From contig NZ_JAHDTH010000047.1 of NCBI RefSeq assembly GCF_018531445.1, positions 1 through 41,226 of the forward strand: a stretch of DNA of 41,226 nt, in the 5' to 3' direction. The position numbers and the translations under genes are program-made. The number at the start of each line of letters is the position of its first letter. Positions within the stretch are counted from its first letter, which is position 1. The DNA comes from Pseudonocardia lacus. Lineage in GTDB: Bacteria; Actinomycetota; Actinomycetes; Mycobacteriales; Pseudonocardiaceae. The notes below the pieces were generated by a model. The model was not told where the DNA came from. It ran no database searches and saw only the letters and a program-made list of their open reading frames with translations. Below, piece after piece: positions 18,018 to 25,606 of the stretch.

Positions 18018-18024
18018 CGCCGCG

Positions 18025-18057
18025 GGGCGACCCGTGCACCCCTCCACGCGGTCGCCC
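18025..18057. terminator. Terminator hairpin after rpf 1
   Basis: GGGCGACC (18025-18032) pairs perfectly with GGTCGCCC (18050-18057), with further inner GTG/CAC pairing. It starts 7 bases after the rpf stop and precedes the convergent moaE. Confidence 0.65.
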
Positions 18058-18104
18058 GGGTCGTGGGCGGGGGCAGGCGCCACCGCGCCGCCCCGCCCCG
18101 ACCG

Positions 18105-18572
18105 TCAGGTCGAGTTGACCCACTCGTCGGTGCCGTCGGTGAAGACCTGGTGCTTCCAGACCGGCAGCAGCCGCTTCACCTCGTCCACCAGCTCCGCACA
18201 GGTCTCGAACGCCGCCCGCCGGTGGTCGGCGGCGACGGCGCAGGCCAGCGCCACGTCGCCGACGGCGAGCGGGCCGATGCGGTGGCTCACCGCGATCGCC
18301 CGCACCCCCTCGGCCCCGGTCGCGACCTCGGCCGCGACCTCGGCCACCACCCGGGCCGCGCTCGGGTGCGCGGAGTACTCCAGCCCGGTCACCGACCGGC
18401 CGCCGTCGTGGTCGCGCACCACGCCGGCGAACGTCACGACCGCGCCCGCGGCCGCCCGGTCGACGAGTTCGGCGTGCCGGGCGACATCGAGCGGCTCGTC
18501 GCCGACCGCCGCCAGCACGACCTCGGCGGTGCCGCGCACCCCTGCCGGTCGTCCGCTCGCAGGCTCGCTCAT
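18105..18572 (-). CDS. moaE: Molybdopterin synthase catalytic subunit
   Basis: A 155-residue MoaE that transfers sulfur from MoaD thiocarboxylate to precursor Z. Motifs are [10 protein letters not shown] (47-56), EYSAHP (65-70), HRIG (97-100), and the catalytic lysine region [12 protein letters not shown] with Lys133 and Lys140, ending EWVNS. Its start codon and first six residues (MSEPAS) are the end of a 77-bp tandem repeat, and the ATG overlaps the stop of an upstream 26-codon micro-ORF. moaD and moaA are not in the window. This gene order matches mycobacterial moaC2-mog-moaE2. Confidence 0.95.
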   Translation of the reverse strand: MSEPASGRPAGVRGTAEVVLAAVGDEPLDVARHAELVDRAAAGAVVTFAGVVRDHDGGRSVTGLEYSAHPSAARVVAEVAAEVATGAEGVRAIAVSHRIGPLAVGDVALACAVAADHRRAAFETCAELVDEVKRLLPVWKHQVFTDGTDEWVNST

Positions 18573-18649
18573 CGCTCTCCCTCGCTGCGCGAGCTCGGCG
18601 CTTCGCGCAGAGGCGCTGTGTTGGATGATTCGCTCGCAGGCTCGCTCAT
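18569..18649 (-). CDS. Repeat-encoded 26-residue micro-ORF 2
   Basis: It starts at ATG 18649 and reads [20 protein letters not shown] then RSEGER before TGA at 18571-18569. That TGA overlaps the moaE ATG (ATGA). Its own start overlaps the stop of micro-ORF 1. Whether the peptide is made or only serves to pass ribosomes along is unknown; the similar peptide in the next unit is consistent with conservation by repetition. Confidence 0.5.
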   Translation of the reverse strand: MSEPASESSNTAPLREAPSSRSEGER

Positions 18650-18726
18650 CGCTCTCCCTCGCTGCGCGAGCTCGGCGCTTCGCGCAGAGGCGCTGTGTCG
18701 GATGATTCGCTCGCCAGCTCGCTCAT
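18573..18726 (-). repeat. Two tandem 77-bp MIRU-like repeats
   Basis: Units 18650-18726 and 18573-18649 differ at 3 of 77 positions. The first 19 bases of a third unit form the moaE start. Each unit begins exactly at the ATG of a micro-ORF and contains an 8-bp stem, CTGCGCGA/TCGCGCAG (18585-18592 with 18603-18610 in the second unit). Position between operon genes, ATGA overlaps and same-strand orientation match the mycobacterial interspersed repetitive units, one class of which is also 77 bp. Confidence 0.9.
18646..18726 (-). CDS. Repeat-encoded 26-residue micro-ORF 1
   Basis: It starts at ATG 18726, whose ATGA overlaps the mog stop codon, and reads [20 protein letters not shown] then RSEGER before TGA at 18648-18646. 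It differs from micro-ORF 2 at two residues (Leu/Pro4 and Asp/Asn10). It is the first link of a mog, micro-ORF 1, micro-ORF 2, moaE stop/start chain. Confidence 0.5.
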   Translation of the reverse strand: MSELASESSDTAPLREAPSSRSEGER

Positions 18727-19208
18727 CGGTGATCTCCTCCGCGCAACTGGTCGACGGCGTGCTCCAGGACTCCGTCCAACACGGACAACCCGTCGCGAAC
18801 CCCACCTGTCGATCCGGGGAGGTTCACCACCAGGGTGCGCCCCGCGACACCCGCCACGCCACGCGACAGGACCGACGTGGGCACCTTGTCCGAGCCGGCC
18901 GCGCGGATCGCGTCGGCCAGTCCGGGCACCTCGTAGTCCAGCAGGGCGCGGGTGACCTCCGGGGTGGCGTCGGTCGGGGAGATGCCCGTGCCGCCGGTGG
19001 TGATGACGACGTCGACGCCGTCGGCGACCGCGGCCCGCACCGCCTCGCCGACCGGCTCGCCGTCCGGGGCCACGGTGGGCTCGGGGGTGTCGAAGCCCCG
19101 CCCGCGCAGCCACTCGACGATCACCGGTCCGCTGCGGTCGGCGTAGACGCCGGCCGCCGCGCGGTTGGACGCCGTCACGACGCGGGCCGTGCCCCTTGCC
19201 GGCGACAT
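18723..19208 (-). CDS. mog: Molybdenum cofactor biosynthesis protein Mog/MoaB
   Basis: A 161-residue MoCF-fold protein that adenylates molybdopterin before metal insertion. The TTGGTG motif (70-75) and ISPTDATPE follow the family, as does the later VVNLPGSTGGVRD nucleotide loop. The ATG at 19208 shares one base with the moaC stop (TGATG), and its TGA overlaps the first repeat-encoded start. The small size fits MoaB/Mog of actinobacteria, corresponding to mycobacterial mog downstream of moaC2. Confidence 0.92.
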   Translation of the reverse strand: MSPARGTARVVTASNRAAAGVYADRSGPVIVEWLRGRGFDTPEPTVAPDGEPVGEAVRAAVADGVDVVITTGGTGISPTDATPEVTRALLDYEVPGLADAIRAAGSDKVPTSVLSRGVAGVAGRTLVVNLPGSTGGVRDGLSVLDGVLEHAVDQLRGGDHR

Positions 19209-19684
19209 CACCGGTCCTCCGGGCGGGTCCAGGTGCCGGTCTTGCCGCCCTCCTTGCGCTCGACGCGCACGCCGTCGAGCACGGCGGCCGGGTCGACGGC
19301 CTTGACCATGTCGTGCAGGGTCAGGCCGGCCACGGCCACCGCCGTGAGCGCCTCCATCTCGACGCCGGTGCGGTCGGTGGTCTTCACCGTGGCCCGGATG
19401 TGGACGCTGTCGCCGTCGGGCCGCAGCTCGACGGTCACGCCGCCGAGGGCGATCGGGTGGCACAGCGGCACGATGTCGGGGGTGCGCTTGGCGCCCATGA
19501 TGCCGGCGATGCGGGCGGTGGCCAGCGCGTCGCCCTTGGGCAGGCCGTCGCGGCGCAGCAGGTCCACCACCTCGGCCGTGGTGCGCAGCGTGCCGGTGGC
19601 GATCGCCGTGCGGGCGGAAGGGTCCTTGCCGGTGACGTCGACCATCCGGGCGGCCCCGGCGGCGTCGACGTGGGTGAGCTCCAC
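19208..19684 (-). CDS. moaC: Cyclic pyranopterin monophosphate synthase
   Basis: A 158-residue MoaC that forms cyclic pyranopterin phosphate from the MoaA product. Motifs: MVDVTGK (14-20), PLCHPI (73-78), GVEMEALTAV (107-116), and LHDMVK (123-128) carrying the conserved Asp and Lys of the active site. The start is GTG 19684. A -10-like TAGGGT (19696-19691) ends 6 bases before it, suggesting a leaderless transcript that heads the moaC-mog-repeat-moaE operon. The divergent rpf gene shares its upstream region. Confidence 0.95.
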   Translation of the reverse strand: MELTHVDAAGAARMVDVTGKDPSARTAIATGTLRTTAEVVDLLRRDGLPKGDALATARIAGIMGAKRTPDIVPLCHPIALGGVTVELRPDGDSVHIRATVKTTDRTGVEMEALTAVAVAGLTLHDMVKAVDPAAVLDGVRVERKEGGKTGTWTRPEDR

Positions 19685-20094
19685 GTCCGCACCCTACGTG
19701 CCGGGCGCGGACGGCGGGCGGTCACCGGAAACGGTCGAGTTGTGCGGAGGTTTTGGTGATGTGCGTCACAGCAGGGCAACCGTTGGAGATCACCGACGTC
19801 ATTCGATCGTGCGCCCTGACGTGGGCGGATGAACGCCAAACCCGCCGATCGGCCTAATTTTGGCGTGCGCACCTGTGCGACGGGGCCGGTTTGCACTCCG
19901 GCCGATCACCCGTAGCGTCCGCTGCGGCTCGTCCGGGTGCCCCAGATCCGGCCGGCCCCGGCGACCGCAGCGCTCCCCTGTCCGGTGGTCCCGGCTCCCC
20001 GTTGCCTCTCAACGAGCGCGGGACAGGAACGGCACGGGTCCACCGGCTCCCAACCGGACCGGACCGCCGGGTTGCGCAGCGCGCGGAGATCGAC
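19685..20094. other. Divergent regulatory region moaC / rpf 2
   Basis: No gene here. It holds the moaC -10 (19691-19696, minus strand), the CRP-like palindrome (19755-19770), an inverted repeat ACGCCAAA/TTTGGCGT (19833-19840, 19859-19866) around CCGATCGG, possible rpf -10 sequences TAATTT (19855-19860) and TAGCGT (about 19912), and a GC-rich leader. The leader contains stems GCTGCGG/CCGCAGC and CCTGTCC/GGACAGG. Confidence 0.6.
19755..19770. promoter_or_regulatory. CRP/GlxR-like site upstream of rpf 2 and moaC
   Basis: GGTGA-TGTGCG-TCACA, one base from the ideal TGTGA-N6-TCACA. It is centred about 79 bases upstream of the predicted moaC start and lies upstream of rpf 2, so it could serve either direction. 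The first rpf gene has a site of the same core and spacing. Confidence 0.6.
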
Positions 20095-20688
20095 ATGGCC
20101 CGCTACCGCGGTCGTCATCGCAAGCCGAGCAACACCGGGCGCGTCGTCGCCCGCACCGCGCTCGCCGGAGCCGTCGTCGGGACCCCGCTGCTCGTCGCGC
20201 CCGCCGCCAACGCGGCATCGGACAGCACCTGGGACCGCCTCGCGGACTGCGAGAGCAGCGGCAACTGGTCGATCAACAGCGGCAACGGCTACCACGGCGG
20301 CCTGCAGTTCTCCCCGCGCACCTGGAACGCCTTCGGCGGCCAGGAGTTCGCCCCGCGGGCCTACGAGGCCTCCCGCGAGGAGCAGATCGTCGTCGCCGAG
20401 CGCGTGCTCGCCGAGCAGGGCTGGAAGGCCTGGCCGGCCTGCTCCAGCAAGCTGGGCATCCGCGGCGAGCCGGCCACCGACCGCGGCGCCCCCGCCCCGC
20501 AGACCGAGGTCCGCGTCCGGGCGAGCGCCCCCACCTCGGGCGACTACGTCGTCCAGCGCGGCGACACCCTCTCCACGATCGCCCAGCGCAACGGCGTCGC
20601 CGGCGGCTGGCAGGAGCTGGTGCAGAAGAACCCCGGGCTGGCCGCCAACCCGAACCGGCTCAGCATCGGGCAGCACATCACCCTCTGA
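20095..20688 (+). CDS. rpf: Resuscitation-promoting factor with LysM domain (second copy)
   Basis: A 197-residue paralogue of the gene at 17451. A basic N-terminus and signal peptide (cleavage near ANA|AS, residue 40) precede the Rpf domain with WDRLADCESSGNW (catalytic Glu53), [17 protein letters not shown] and a second Cys near 113. A linker then leads to a LysM domain (about 145-197). Compared with copy 1, the signal region is longer and twin-Arg-free, and the linker is shorter. GGAG lies 7 bases before the ATG. It is convergent with the nucleotidyltransferase gene and separated from it by a terminator hairpin. Confidence 0.95.
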   Translation: MARYRGRHRKPSNTGRVVARTALAGAVVGTPLLVAPAANAASDSTWDRLADCESSGNWSINSGNGYHGGLQFSPRTWNAFGGQEFAPRAYEASREEQIVVAERVLAEQGWKAWPACSSKLGIRGEPATDRGAPAPQTEVRVRASAPTSGDYVVQRGDTLSTIAQRNGVAGGWQELVQKNPGLAANPNRLSIGQHITL

Positions 20689-20694
20689 CGCACC

Positions 20695-20713
20695 AGAGCC
20701 CCAGACGGGCTCT
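20695..20713. terminator. Bidirectional terminator hairpin
   Basis: AGAGCCC (20695-20701) and GGGCTCT (20707-20713) form a perfect 7-bp stem with a 5-base loop between the convergent rpf and nucleotidyltransferase stops. Confidence 0.6.
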
Positions 20714-21279
20714 CAGCGGCCGCCGCGGTAGCGAGCCAGCTGCTCCGGGGTGTCGAGGTCGCCCGGTGCGGCGACGTCGCCGCACTCGACGAGCCGCAGC
20801 GCCGGGTTGCCGGCGAGGTAGTCGCGGGCCCCGGCGTCGCCGACGGCGGCGGCCCGCACCCCCGCCCAGTGCCCGCGTCCGATGAGGACCGGGTGGGCCG
20901 GGCGCCCGTCGTAGGCGGCGCGGACCAGGGAGTCGGTGCCGGCCTCGGCGGCCAGCCGAGCGACGGCCGCGGCCGTCACGCCGGGCAGGTCGACCAGGTG
21001 CACGACGGTCGCCTCGGCGTCCGTGGCGTCGAGCGCGTCGAGGCCGGTGCGCAGCGAGGCGCCCATGCCCTCGGCCCAGCCCTCCGCGACGACGTGCGCG
21101 ACGCCCGCCGGCAGGAGGGGGGCGACGGCGTCGGCCCCGGCGCCCAGGACGACGACGAGCGGCGCGCAGCCGCCGTCGGACAGCACCCGCACCGCCCGTC
21201 GGACCAGCGGCTCGCCGTCCAGCTCGACGAGCGCCTTCGGGCCGCCCATCCGCCGGCCGGCCCCGGCCGCCAGCAGCAG
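20713..21279 (-). CDS. MobA/MocA-like nucleotidyltransferase, start codon unclear
   Basis: A GT-A-fold NTP transferase related to MocA/MobA, which add CMP or GMP to molybdenum cofactor. The family motif LLLAAGAGRRMGGPKAL is complete, followed by LGAGAD, a VHLVDLPGV metal-binding segment and GRPAHPVLIGR. The first in-frame ATG (21249) lies inside the motif and would delete LAAGAGRR. Upstream codons offer only three CTGs (21279-21271) and an ATA (21309) that overlaps the stop of the preceding gene. I set the start at CTG 21279 with low certainty. Its neighbours (moa genes, XdhC) support a role in cofactor maturation for a molybdenum hydroxylase. Confidence 0.8.
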   Translation of the reverse strand: MLLAAGAGRRMGGPKALVELDGEPLVRRAVRVLSDGGCAPLVVVLGAGADAVAPLLPAGVAHVVAEGWAEGMGASLRTGLDALDATDAEATVVHLVDLPGVTAAAVARLAAEAGTDSLVRAAYDGRPAHPVLIGRGHWAGVRAAAVGDAGARDYLAGNPALRLVECGDVAAPGDLDTPEQLARYRGGR

Positions 21280-21305
21280 GCCGGCCGGGGCGGTGCGGCG
21301 CCCGG

Positions 21306-21485
21306 CTATCGGTTGATCTCCGTGACGGGGTGCACGTAGGGCACGTCGTCGAGCGGGAACTCGACGTCCCCGAACGGCGACAGGGAGCCCTGCGTGGCGG
21401 CGGCGAGCTCGCTCACCGGGTGCTCGCCGTCGGGCAGGTCCGGCCAGGTCGGGTCGATGCGGCCCGGTCGGGCGTGCTTGGCCAC
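21306..21485 (-). CDS. Small (59-aa) actinobacterial protein
   Basis: A 59-residue acidic/Pro-rich protein starting [20 protein letters not shown] and ending HPVTEINR, with no membrane segment. The GTG at 21485 is preceded by AGGAGG four bases upstream, which favours this start. Its position beside the helicase-associated protein corresponds to the small Rv0863-type gene next to Rv0862c in mycobacteria; that correspondence is by position and size. The function is unknown. The nucleotidyltransferase reading frame follows with a possible overlap. Confidence 0.65.
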   Translation of the reverse strand: MAKHARPGRIDPTWPDLPDGEHPVSELAAATQGSLSPFGDVEFPLDDVPYVHPVTEINR

Positions 21486-21576
21486 GTGTCCTCCTCGGTT
21501 GACGCCGGTTTCGGCGCCATTATCCCGCACGGGCGCGCCGGACGTCCGCCGGACGTGGCCGACTACCGTGGACGCG

Positions 21577-23811
21577 ATGCCAACCACGCTGGTCGACTGG
21601 CTGCGCGGGCGCGACGACGACGCGCTCGCCGCGCTGCTGCGGCTGCGACCGGACCTCGCCGTCCCGCCGCCTGCCGACCTCACGGTGCTGGCCACCCGGG
21701 CCGCGATCCGGGCGTCGGTGCACCGCGCCTGCGACGACCTCGACACGGTCACCCTGGCCGTGCTGGAGGCGCTGGTGGTGGCGGACGCCGACACCGCGCC
21801 GGTCGCGGTGGCCGAATTGCGCAGGCTGCTGGGGCCGGACGTGCCCGCCGCGGCCTGCCGGACGGCACTGGCGGCCCTGCGCGAGCGGGCGATCGCCTGG
21901 GGGCCGGACAGCGCCATCTCGGTCGTCCCCTCGGCGCGTGACGTCGTCCCCCGGCACCCCGGCGGGCTCGGCCGCCCTGCCGCCGGACCGGCGGCCTCCA
22001 CCGCCCTGCCGCGGCTGCTGGCCGAGGTCGCCGAGGACGAGCGCCGCGTGCTGGACGCGCTGGCCGCCGGCCCGCCGATCGGGCGCAGCCGGGCGGGGTC
22101 CGACCCGGCGAGCCCGGTCGGCCGGCTGATCGCGAAGGGCCTGCTGCTGCGGGTCGACGCCGAGACCGTCGAGCTGCCCCGACAGGTCGGGCTGGCGCTG
22201 CGCGGCGACCGGCCACTCGGGAAGGTGTCGGTGCGCCCTCCCGACCTCGGCGCGCGCGACCGCGGCGCCGACGCCGTCGACCGCACCACGGGCGGGGCCG
22301 CGCTGGAGCTGCTGCGCCGCGTCGACCTGCTGATCGCGTTCTGGGGTCGCACCCCGCCGCCCGTGCTGCGCTCCGGCGGGCTGGGCGTGCGCGACCTGCG
22401 CCGGGCCGCCCGCGAGACCGACTCCGACGAACCGACCGCCGCGTTGCTGATCGAGCTGGCGGCGGCCGCCGGGCTGGTCACCGAGACCGACGCCGTGCCC
22501 CCCGAGTACGTCCCCACCACCACCGCCGACGTGTGGGCCACCGGCGGGCCCGGGATGCGCTGGACGCAGCTGGCCCGCGCCTGGCTGGACATGCCGCGGC
22601 TGCCCGGCCTCGTCGGTCGCAAGGACGACGCCGGCCGCGCCATCAACGCGCTCTCCGACGGCGCGCGGCGCCCGCTGGCCCCGCGCGACCGCCGCCGGGT
22701 GCTGGCCGGTCTGGCCGAGCTGGAGCCCGGCACGGCCCCCGGCTCGGTGGCGGCGCTGTCCGACCTGCTGGCGTGGCGGGCCCCCCGGCGCGGCGGCCGG
22801 CTGCGCGACGAGGTCGTCGGCTGGGTGCTCGCCGAGGCCACCACGATCGGGATCGTGGCCCTGGACGCCATCTCCGGGCCCGGGCGGGCGGTGCTGGACG
22901 ACCCGGCGGCCGCACCGACCGCCCTGCGGGCCGTGCTGCCCGACCCGGTCGACCACGTGCTGCTGCAGGCCGACCTCACCGCCATCGCGCCGGGGCAGCT
23001 GGAGTCCGGCCTGGCCGCCGAGATGGAGCTGGTGGCGAACGTGGAGTCGGCGGGCGCGGCGACGGTCTACCGCTTCACCGAGGCGTCCGTGCGTCGGGCC
23101 CTCGACGCCGGGCGCACCGCCGCCGACCTCCACGAGCTGCTGAGCACCCGGTCGGCCACCCCCGTCCCGCAGGGGCTGACCTACCTCGTCGACGACGTCG
23201 CGCGCCGGCACGGGCGGCTGCGCGGCGGCGCGGCCGCCTCGTTCCTGCGCTCGGAGGACGAGGTGCTGATCGCCGAGGTGCTGGCCCACCCCGACACCGG
23301 GGGCCTGCAGCTGCGCCGGATCGCGCCGACGGTAGCCGTCTCGCCGCTGCCGCTGGTCGAGGTCATGGACGGGCTGCGGGCGGCCGGGTTCACCCCGGCC
23401 GCCGAGGACACCGGCGGCGCGGTCCTCGACCTCACCGACCGCGGCCGCCGGGCCGCCCCGCGACGGCGCGGGCCGTCGACGTCTGGGCTGCCGCCCGAGC
23501 CGGACACGGCGCAGCGGCTCGCACTGGTGTCCCGGATGCGCGCGGGCGAGGCGATGGCGGGGGCCCGCTCGGGGCGCGTCGGGCCCGTGGAGCGGGCGTC
23601 GAACGGCACCACGGTCGACCTGCTGCGCACCGCGGCCGCGTCGGGCCGCAACGTCTGGATCGGCTTCGTCGACGGGCACGGCGTCGCGGGGGAGCGCGTG
23701 CTGGAGCCGGTCAGCGTCGGGGGCGGAGTGGTCGAGGGTCGCGATGCCGTCGACGGCGCGGTGCACCGGGTCCCGCTGCACCGCATCACCGGCATCGCCC
23801 TGGTCGACTGA
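21577..23811 (+). CDS. Helicase C-terminal-domain / WYL-like protein (Rv0862c type)
   Basis: A 744-residue protein matching by length and position the mycobacterial protein next to the XPB helicase gene, annotated as an XPB/Ssl2-like helicase-associated protein. The N-terminal 400 residues are helical repeats with winged-helix character ([31 protein letters not shown]). The middle carries [17 protein letters not shown], a segment typical of this family. The last 75 residues ([20 protein letters not shown]...[13 protein letters not shown]) resemble a WYL domain. No Walker motifs are present, so it is not itself a helicase. A -10-like TACCGT lies 7 bases before the ATG, suggesting a leaderless mRNA. 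Confidence 0.85.
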   Translation: MPTTLVDWLRGRDDDALAALLRLRPDLAVPPPADLTVLATRAAIRASVHRACDDLDTVTLAVLEALVVADADTAPVAVAELRRLLGPDVPAAACRTALAALRERAIAWGPDSAISVVPSARDVVPRHPGGLGRPAAGPAASTALPRLLAEVAEDERRVLDALAAGPPIGRSRAGSDPASPVGRLIAKGLLLRVDAETVELPRQVGLALRGDRPLGKVSVRPPDLGARDRGADAVDRTTGGAALELLRRVDLLIAFWGRTPPPVLRSGGLGVRDLRRAARETDSDEPTAALLIELAAAAGLVTETDAVPPEYVPTTTADVWATGGPGMRWTQLARAWLDMPRLPGLVGRKDDAGRAINALSDGARRPLAPRDRRRVLAGLAELEPGTAPGSVAALSDLLAWRAPRRGGRLRDEVVGWVLAEATTIGIVALDAISGPGRAVLDDPAAAPTALRAVLPDPVDHVLLQADLTAIAPGQLESGLAAEMELVANVESAGAATVYRFTEASVRRALDAGRTAADLHELLSTRSATPVPQGLTYLVDDVARRHGRLRGGAAASFLRSEDEVLIAEVLAHPDTGGLQLRRIAPTVAVSPLPLVEVMDGLRAAGFTPAAEDTGGAVLDLTDRGRRAAPRRRGPSTSGLPPEPDTAQRLALVSRMRAGEAMAGARSGRVGPVERASNGTTVDLLRTAAASGRNVWIGFVDGHGVAGERVLEPVSVGGGVVEGRDAVDGAVHRVPLHRITGIALVD

Positions 23812-23840
23812 GCCGCGGGCGGGGCGGTCGACCAGGAGGC

Positions 23841-23869
23841 CGTGCGCGGGACCCGGGGGCCCACGCACG
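23841..23869. terminator. Terminator hairpin between convergent genes
   Basis: CGTGCG (23841-23846) pairs with CGCACG (23864-23869), extended inside by GGG/CCC. It sits between the helicase-associated gene (+) and the conservon GTPase (-). Confidence 0.65.
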
Positions 23870-23875
23870 ACCCCG

Positions 23876-24475
23876 CTAGCGGGCCCCGGCGGTGAGCCGG
23901 TGGTGCATCGCGTGCTCCACCAGCGCGATCAGGGTCTGCTTGGTCGACTGCCGGTTGCGGGCGTCGCAGCTGACGATGGGGATCGACGGATCGATCGACA
24001 TCGCCTCCCTGACGTCCTCGACGCGGTGCTGCAGCAGGCCGTCGAAGCAGTTCAGGCCGACGACGTAGGGCAGACCGCGGTCCTCGAAGAAGTCGATGGC
24101 GGCGAAGGAGTCGGCCAGTCGGCGGGTGTCGACCAGGACCACGGCCCCGATCGCGCCACGTACGAGGTCGTCCCACATGAACCAGAACCGGTGCTGGCCC
24201 GGCGTGCCGAACAGGTACAGGATCAGCTCGGAGTCCAGCGACACCCGGCCGAAGTCCATGGCCACCGTGGTGGTGACCTTGTTCGGCGTGGCCTCGAGGT
24301 CGTCGACGCCCTGGCTGGCCTCGGTCATCACGGCCTCGGTGGTCAACGGGACGATCTCGGAGACCGAGCCGACGAACGTGGTCTTGCCGACGCCGAAGCC
24401 CCCGGCGACCACGATCTTGGCCGAGATCGTCGCCGCGGTGGCGATCGACTGCGGCCTAGAGCCGACGGAGTCCAC
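23876..24475 (-). CDS. Conservon small GTPase (CvnD-type)
   Basis: A 199-residue Ras/MglA-like GTP-binding protein. G1 is GGFGVGKTT (25-33), the switch region contains a TTT motif (68-70), and the G3 region is LFGTPGQHRF (88-97), in which Thr-Pro replaces the usual intervening residues. The LNCFD segment is the G4-like motif. Conservon GTPases act with the upstream kinase-like membrane protein, the roadblock protein and the DUF742 protein at the membrane. The GTG start (24475) overlaps the DUF742 gene by 20 bases. It is the last gene of the four-gene unit. Confidence 0.93.
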   Translation of the reverse strand: MDSVGSRPQSIATAATISAKIVVAGGFGVGKTTFVGSVSEIVPLTTEAVMTEASQGVDDLEATPNKVTTTVAMDFGRVSLDSELILYLFGTPGQHRFWFMWDDLVRGAIGAVVLVDTRRLADSFAAIDFFEDRGLPYVVGLNCFDGLLQHRVEDVREAMSIDPSIPIVSCDARNRQSTKQTLIALVEHAMHHRLTAGAR

Positions 24476-25112
24476 TCAACACCCTTTCCATCAGGGCGAG
24501 GTCCGGCACGTTGCCGGCGCTGCTCGCGGTCTGGTGCACGGTCACGATGCCGAGGCTGGCCATGTCGCCCAGCACGACCCGGGCGACGCCCAGGGGCTGG
24601 GAGATCAGGGCCGCCACCTCGGCAACCGAGCGGGTCTGCTCGCACAGCTCCGCGACGGTGCGGTGCTCGACCTGCAACAGGCCCATCTGATCGCGACCCC
24701 GCTGGCTGGTCGAGACGAGCGTCTCGATCGCCAGGTCGAAGCCGGACTTGGTACGTCCACGGGTCCACGCGTACGGCCGCACCGCGGCCGCACCGATCGG
24801 ACCGGACTGTTCGACGTCGCCCGCGGTCATGTCGATGGGCGGCGCGAGGTTGGGACCAGCACCCGGCGGGGTCTGCTGCGGCATCGTCTGGAGGGACGAC
24901 TGCTGCGGCACCGGGTGGGCCGGCAGGGGCGGTGGCGTCTCGTACTGGGTGTCCGCCCTCGGCGCCTCCGCGGGCGGGACACCGTCGTCACGCCTGCGGC
25001 CCCACCTGCGACGGCGCGGGGAGCGCCCGGCGTCGAGGCTGAAACCGTTCATCACGTCGGCGAAAGTGGGCTCCGAGGGAAGCCGGCGCTCATCATCGGG
25101 ACCGGAGCTCAT
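24456..25112 (-). CDS. DUF742 protein (CvnC-type)
   Basis: A 218-residue protein. Residues 1-100 are a Pro/Gln/Arg-rich disordered region. The C-terminal DUF742 domain (about 108-218) starts VRPYAWTRGRTKSGFDLAIETLV and carries ARVVLGDMASLGIVTVH, a winged-helix-like segment, ending LERVLSGLRRL-like. DUF742 proteins are obligate members of conservons. The long N-terminal extension is more than many relatives have. Upstream is a 71-bp gap to the roadblock gene. Confidence 0.92.
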   Translation of the reverse strand: MSSGPDDERRLPSEPTFADVMNGFSLDAGRSPRRRRWGRRRDDGVPPAEAPRADTQYETPPPLPAHPVPQQSSLQTMPQQTPPGAGPNLAPPIDMTAGDVEQSGPIGAAAVRPYAWTRGRTKSGFDLAIETLVSTSQRGRDQMGLLQVEHRTVAELCEQTRSVAEVAALISQPLGVARVVLGDMASLGIVTVHQTASSAGNVPDLALMERVLSGLRRL

Positions 25113-25183
25113 CGGGCATCACCTTCCTCCTGCCGATCGGGACTTTCATCGATACCGGGCGGTCAGCGCAACCGCCGGTCATG

Positions 25184-25606
25184 TCACGGGCCGAACGAAC
25201 CCTGCAGCTCCGCGCGGAGCTCCGGGGTGAGCAGCTGACCGACCCGGTCGACCAGCAGTGTCATCTCGTATCCGATCAGGCCGATGTCACAACTGGGTGA
25301 CGCCAGCACCGAGAGGCAGGAACCATCGCTGATGGACATCAGCAGCACGATGCCGCGGTCCATCTCCACCACGGTCTGCACGACGCCGCCTGCGTCGAAG
25401 CAGCGGGCCGCGCCCTGGGTGAGGCTGATCAGCCCGGAGGCCACCGCGGCGAGCTGGTCGGCGCGGTCCCGGGGCAGCCGGTCGGAGCTGGTGAGCAGAA
25501 GCCCGTCCGCGGACACCACGATGGCGTGCGCGACACCGGGCACCCGCTCCGCGAAGTTCGTGACCAGCCATCCGAATCGGCTCGGCTGGGTCTGTGGCGC
25601 CGTCAT
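25184..25606 (-). CDS. Roadblock/LC7 domain protein (CvnB-type)
   Basis: A 140-residue protein made almost entirely of one Roadblock/LC7 domain (about residues 8-105): [24 protein letters not shown], a Gly-Leu-Ile-Ser-Leu central helix, and [21 protein letters not shown]. Such proteins act as platforms or activating partners of MglA/Cvn GTPases. Its ATG overlaps the sensor kinase stop (ATGA), so the two are translationally coupled. Confidence 0.94.
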   Translation of the reverse strand: MTAPQTQPSRFGWLVTNFAERVPGVAHAIVVSADGLLLTSSDRLPRDRADQLAAVASGLISLTQGAARCFDAGGVVQTVVEMDRGIVLLMSISDGSCLSVLASPSCDIGLIGYEMTLLVDRVGQLLTPELRAELQGSFGP

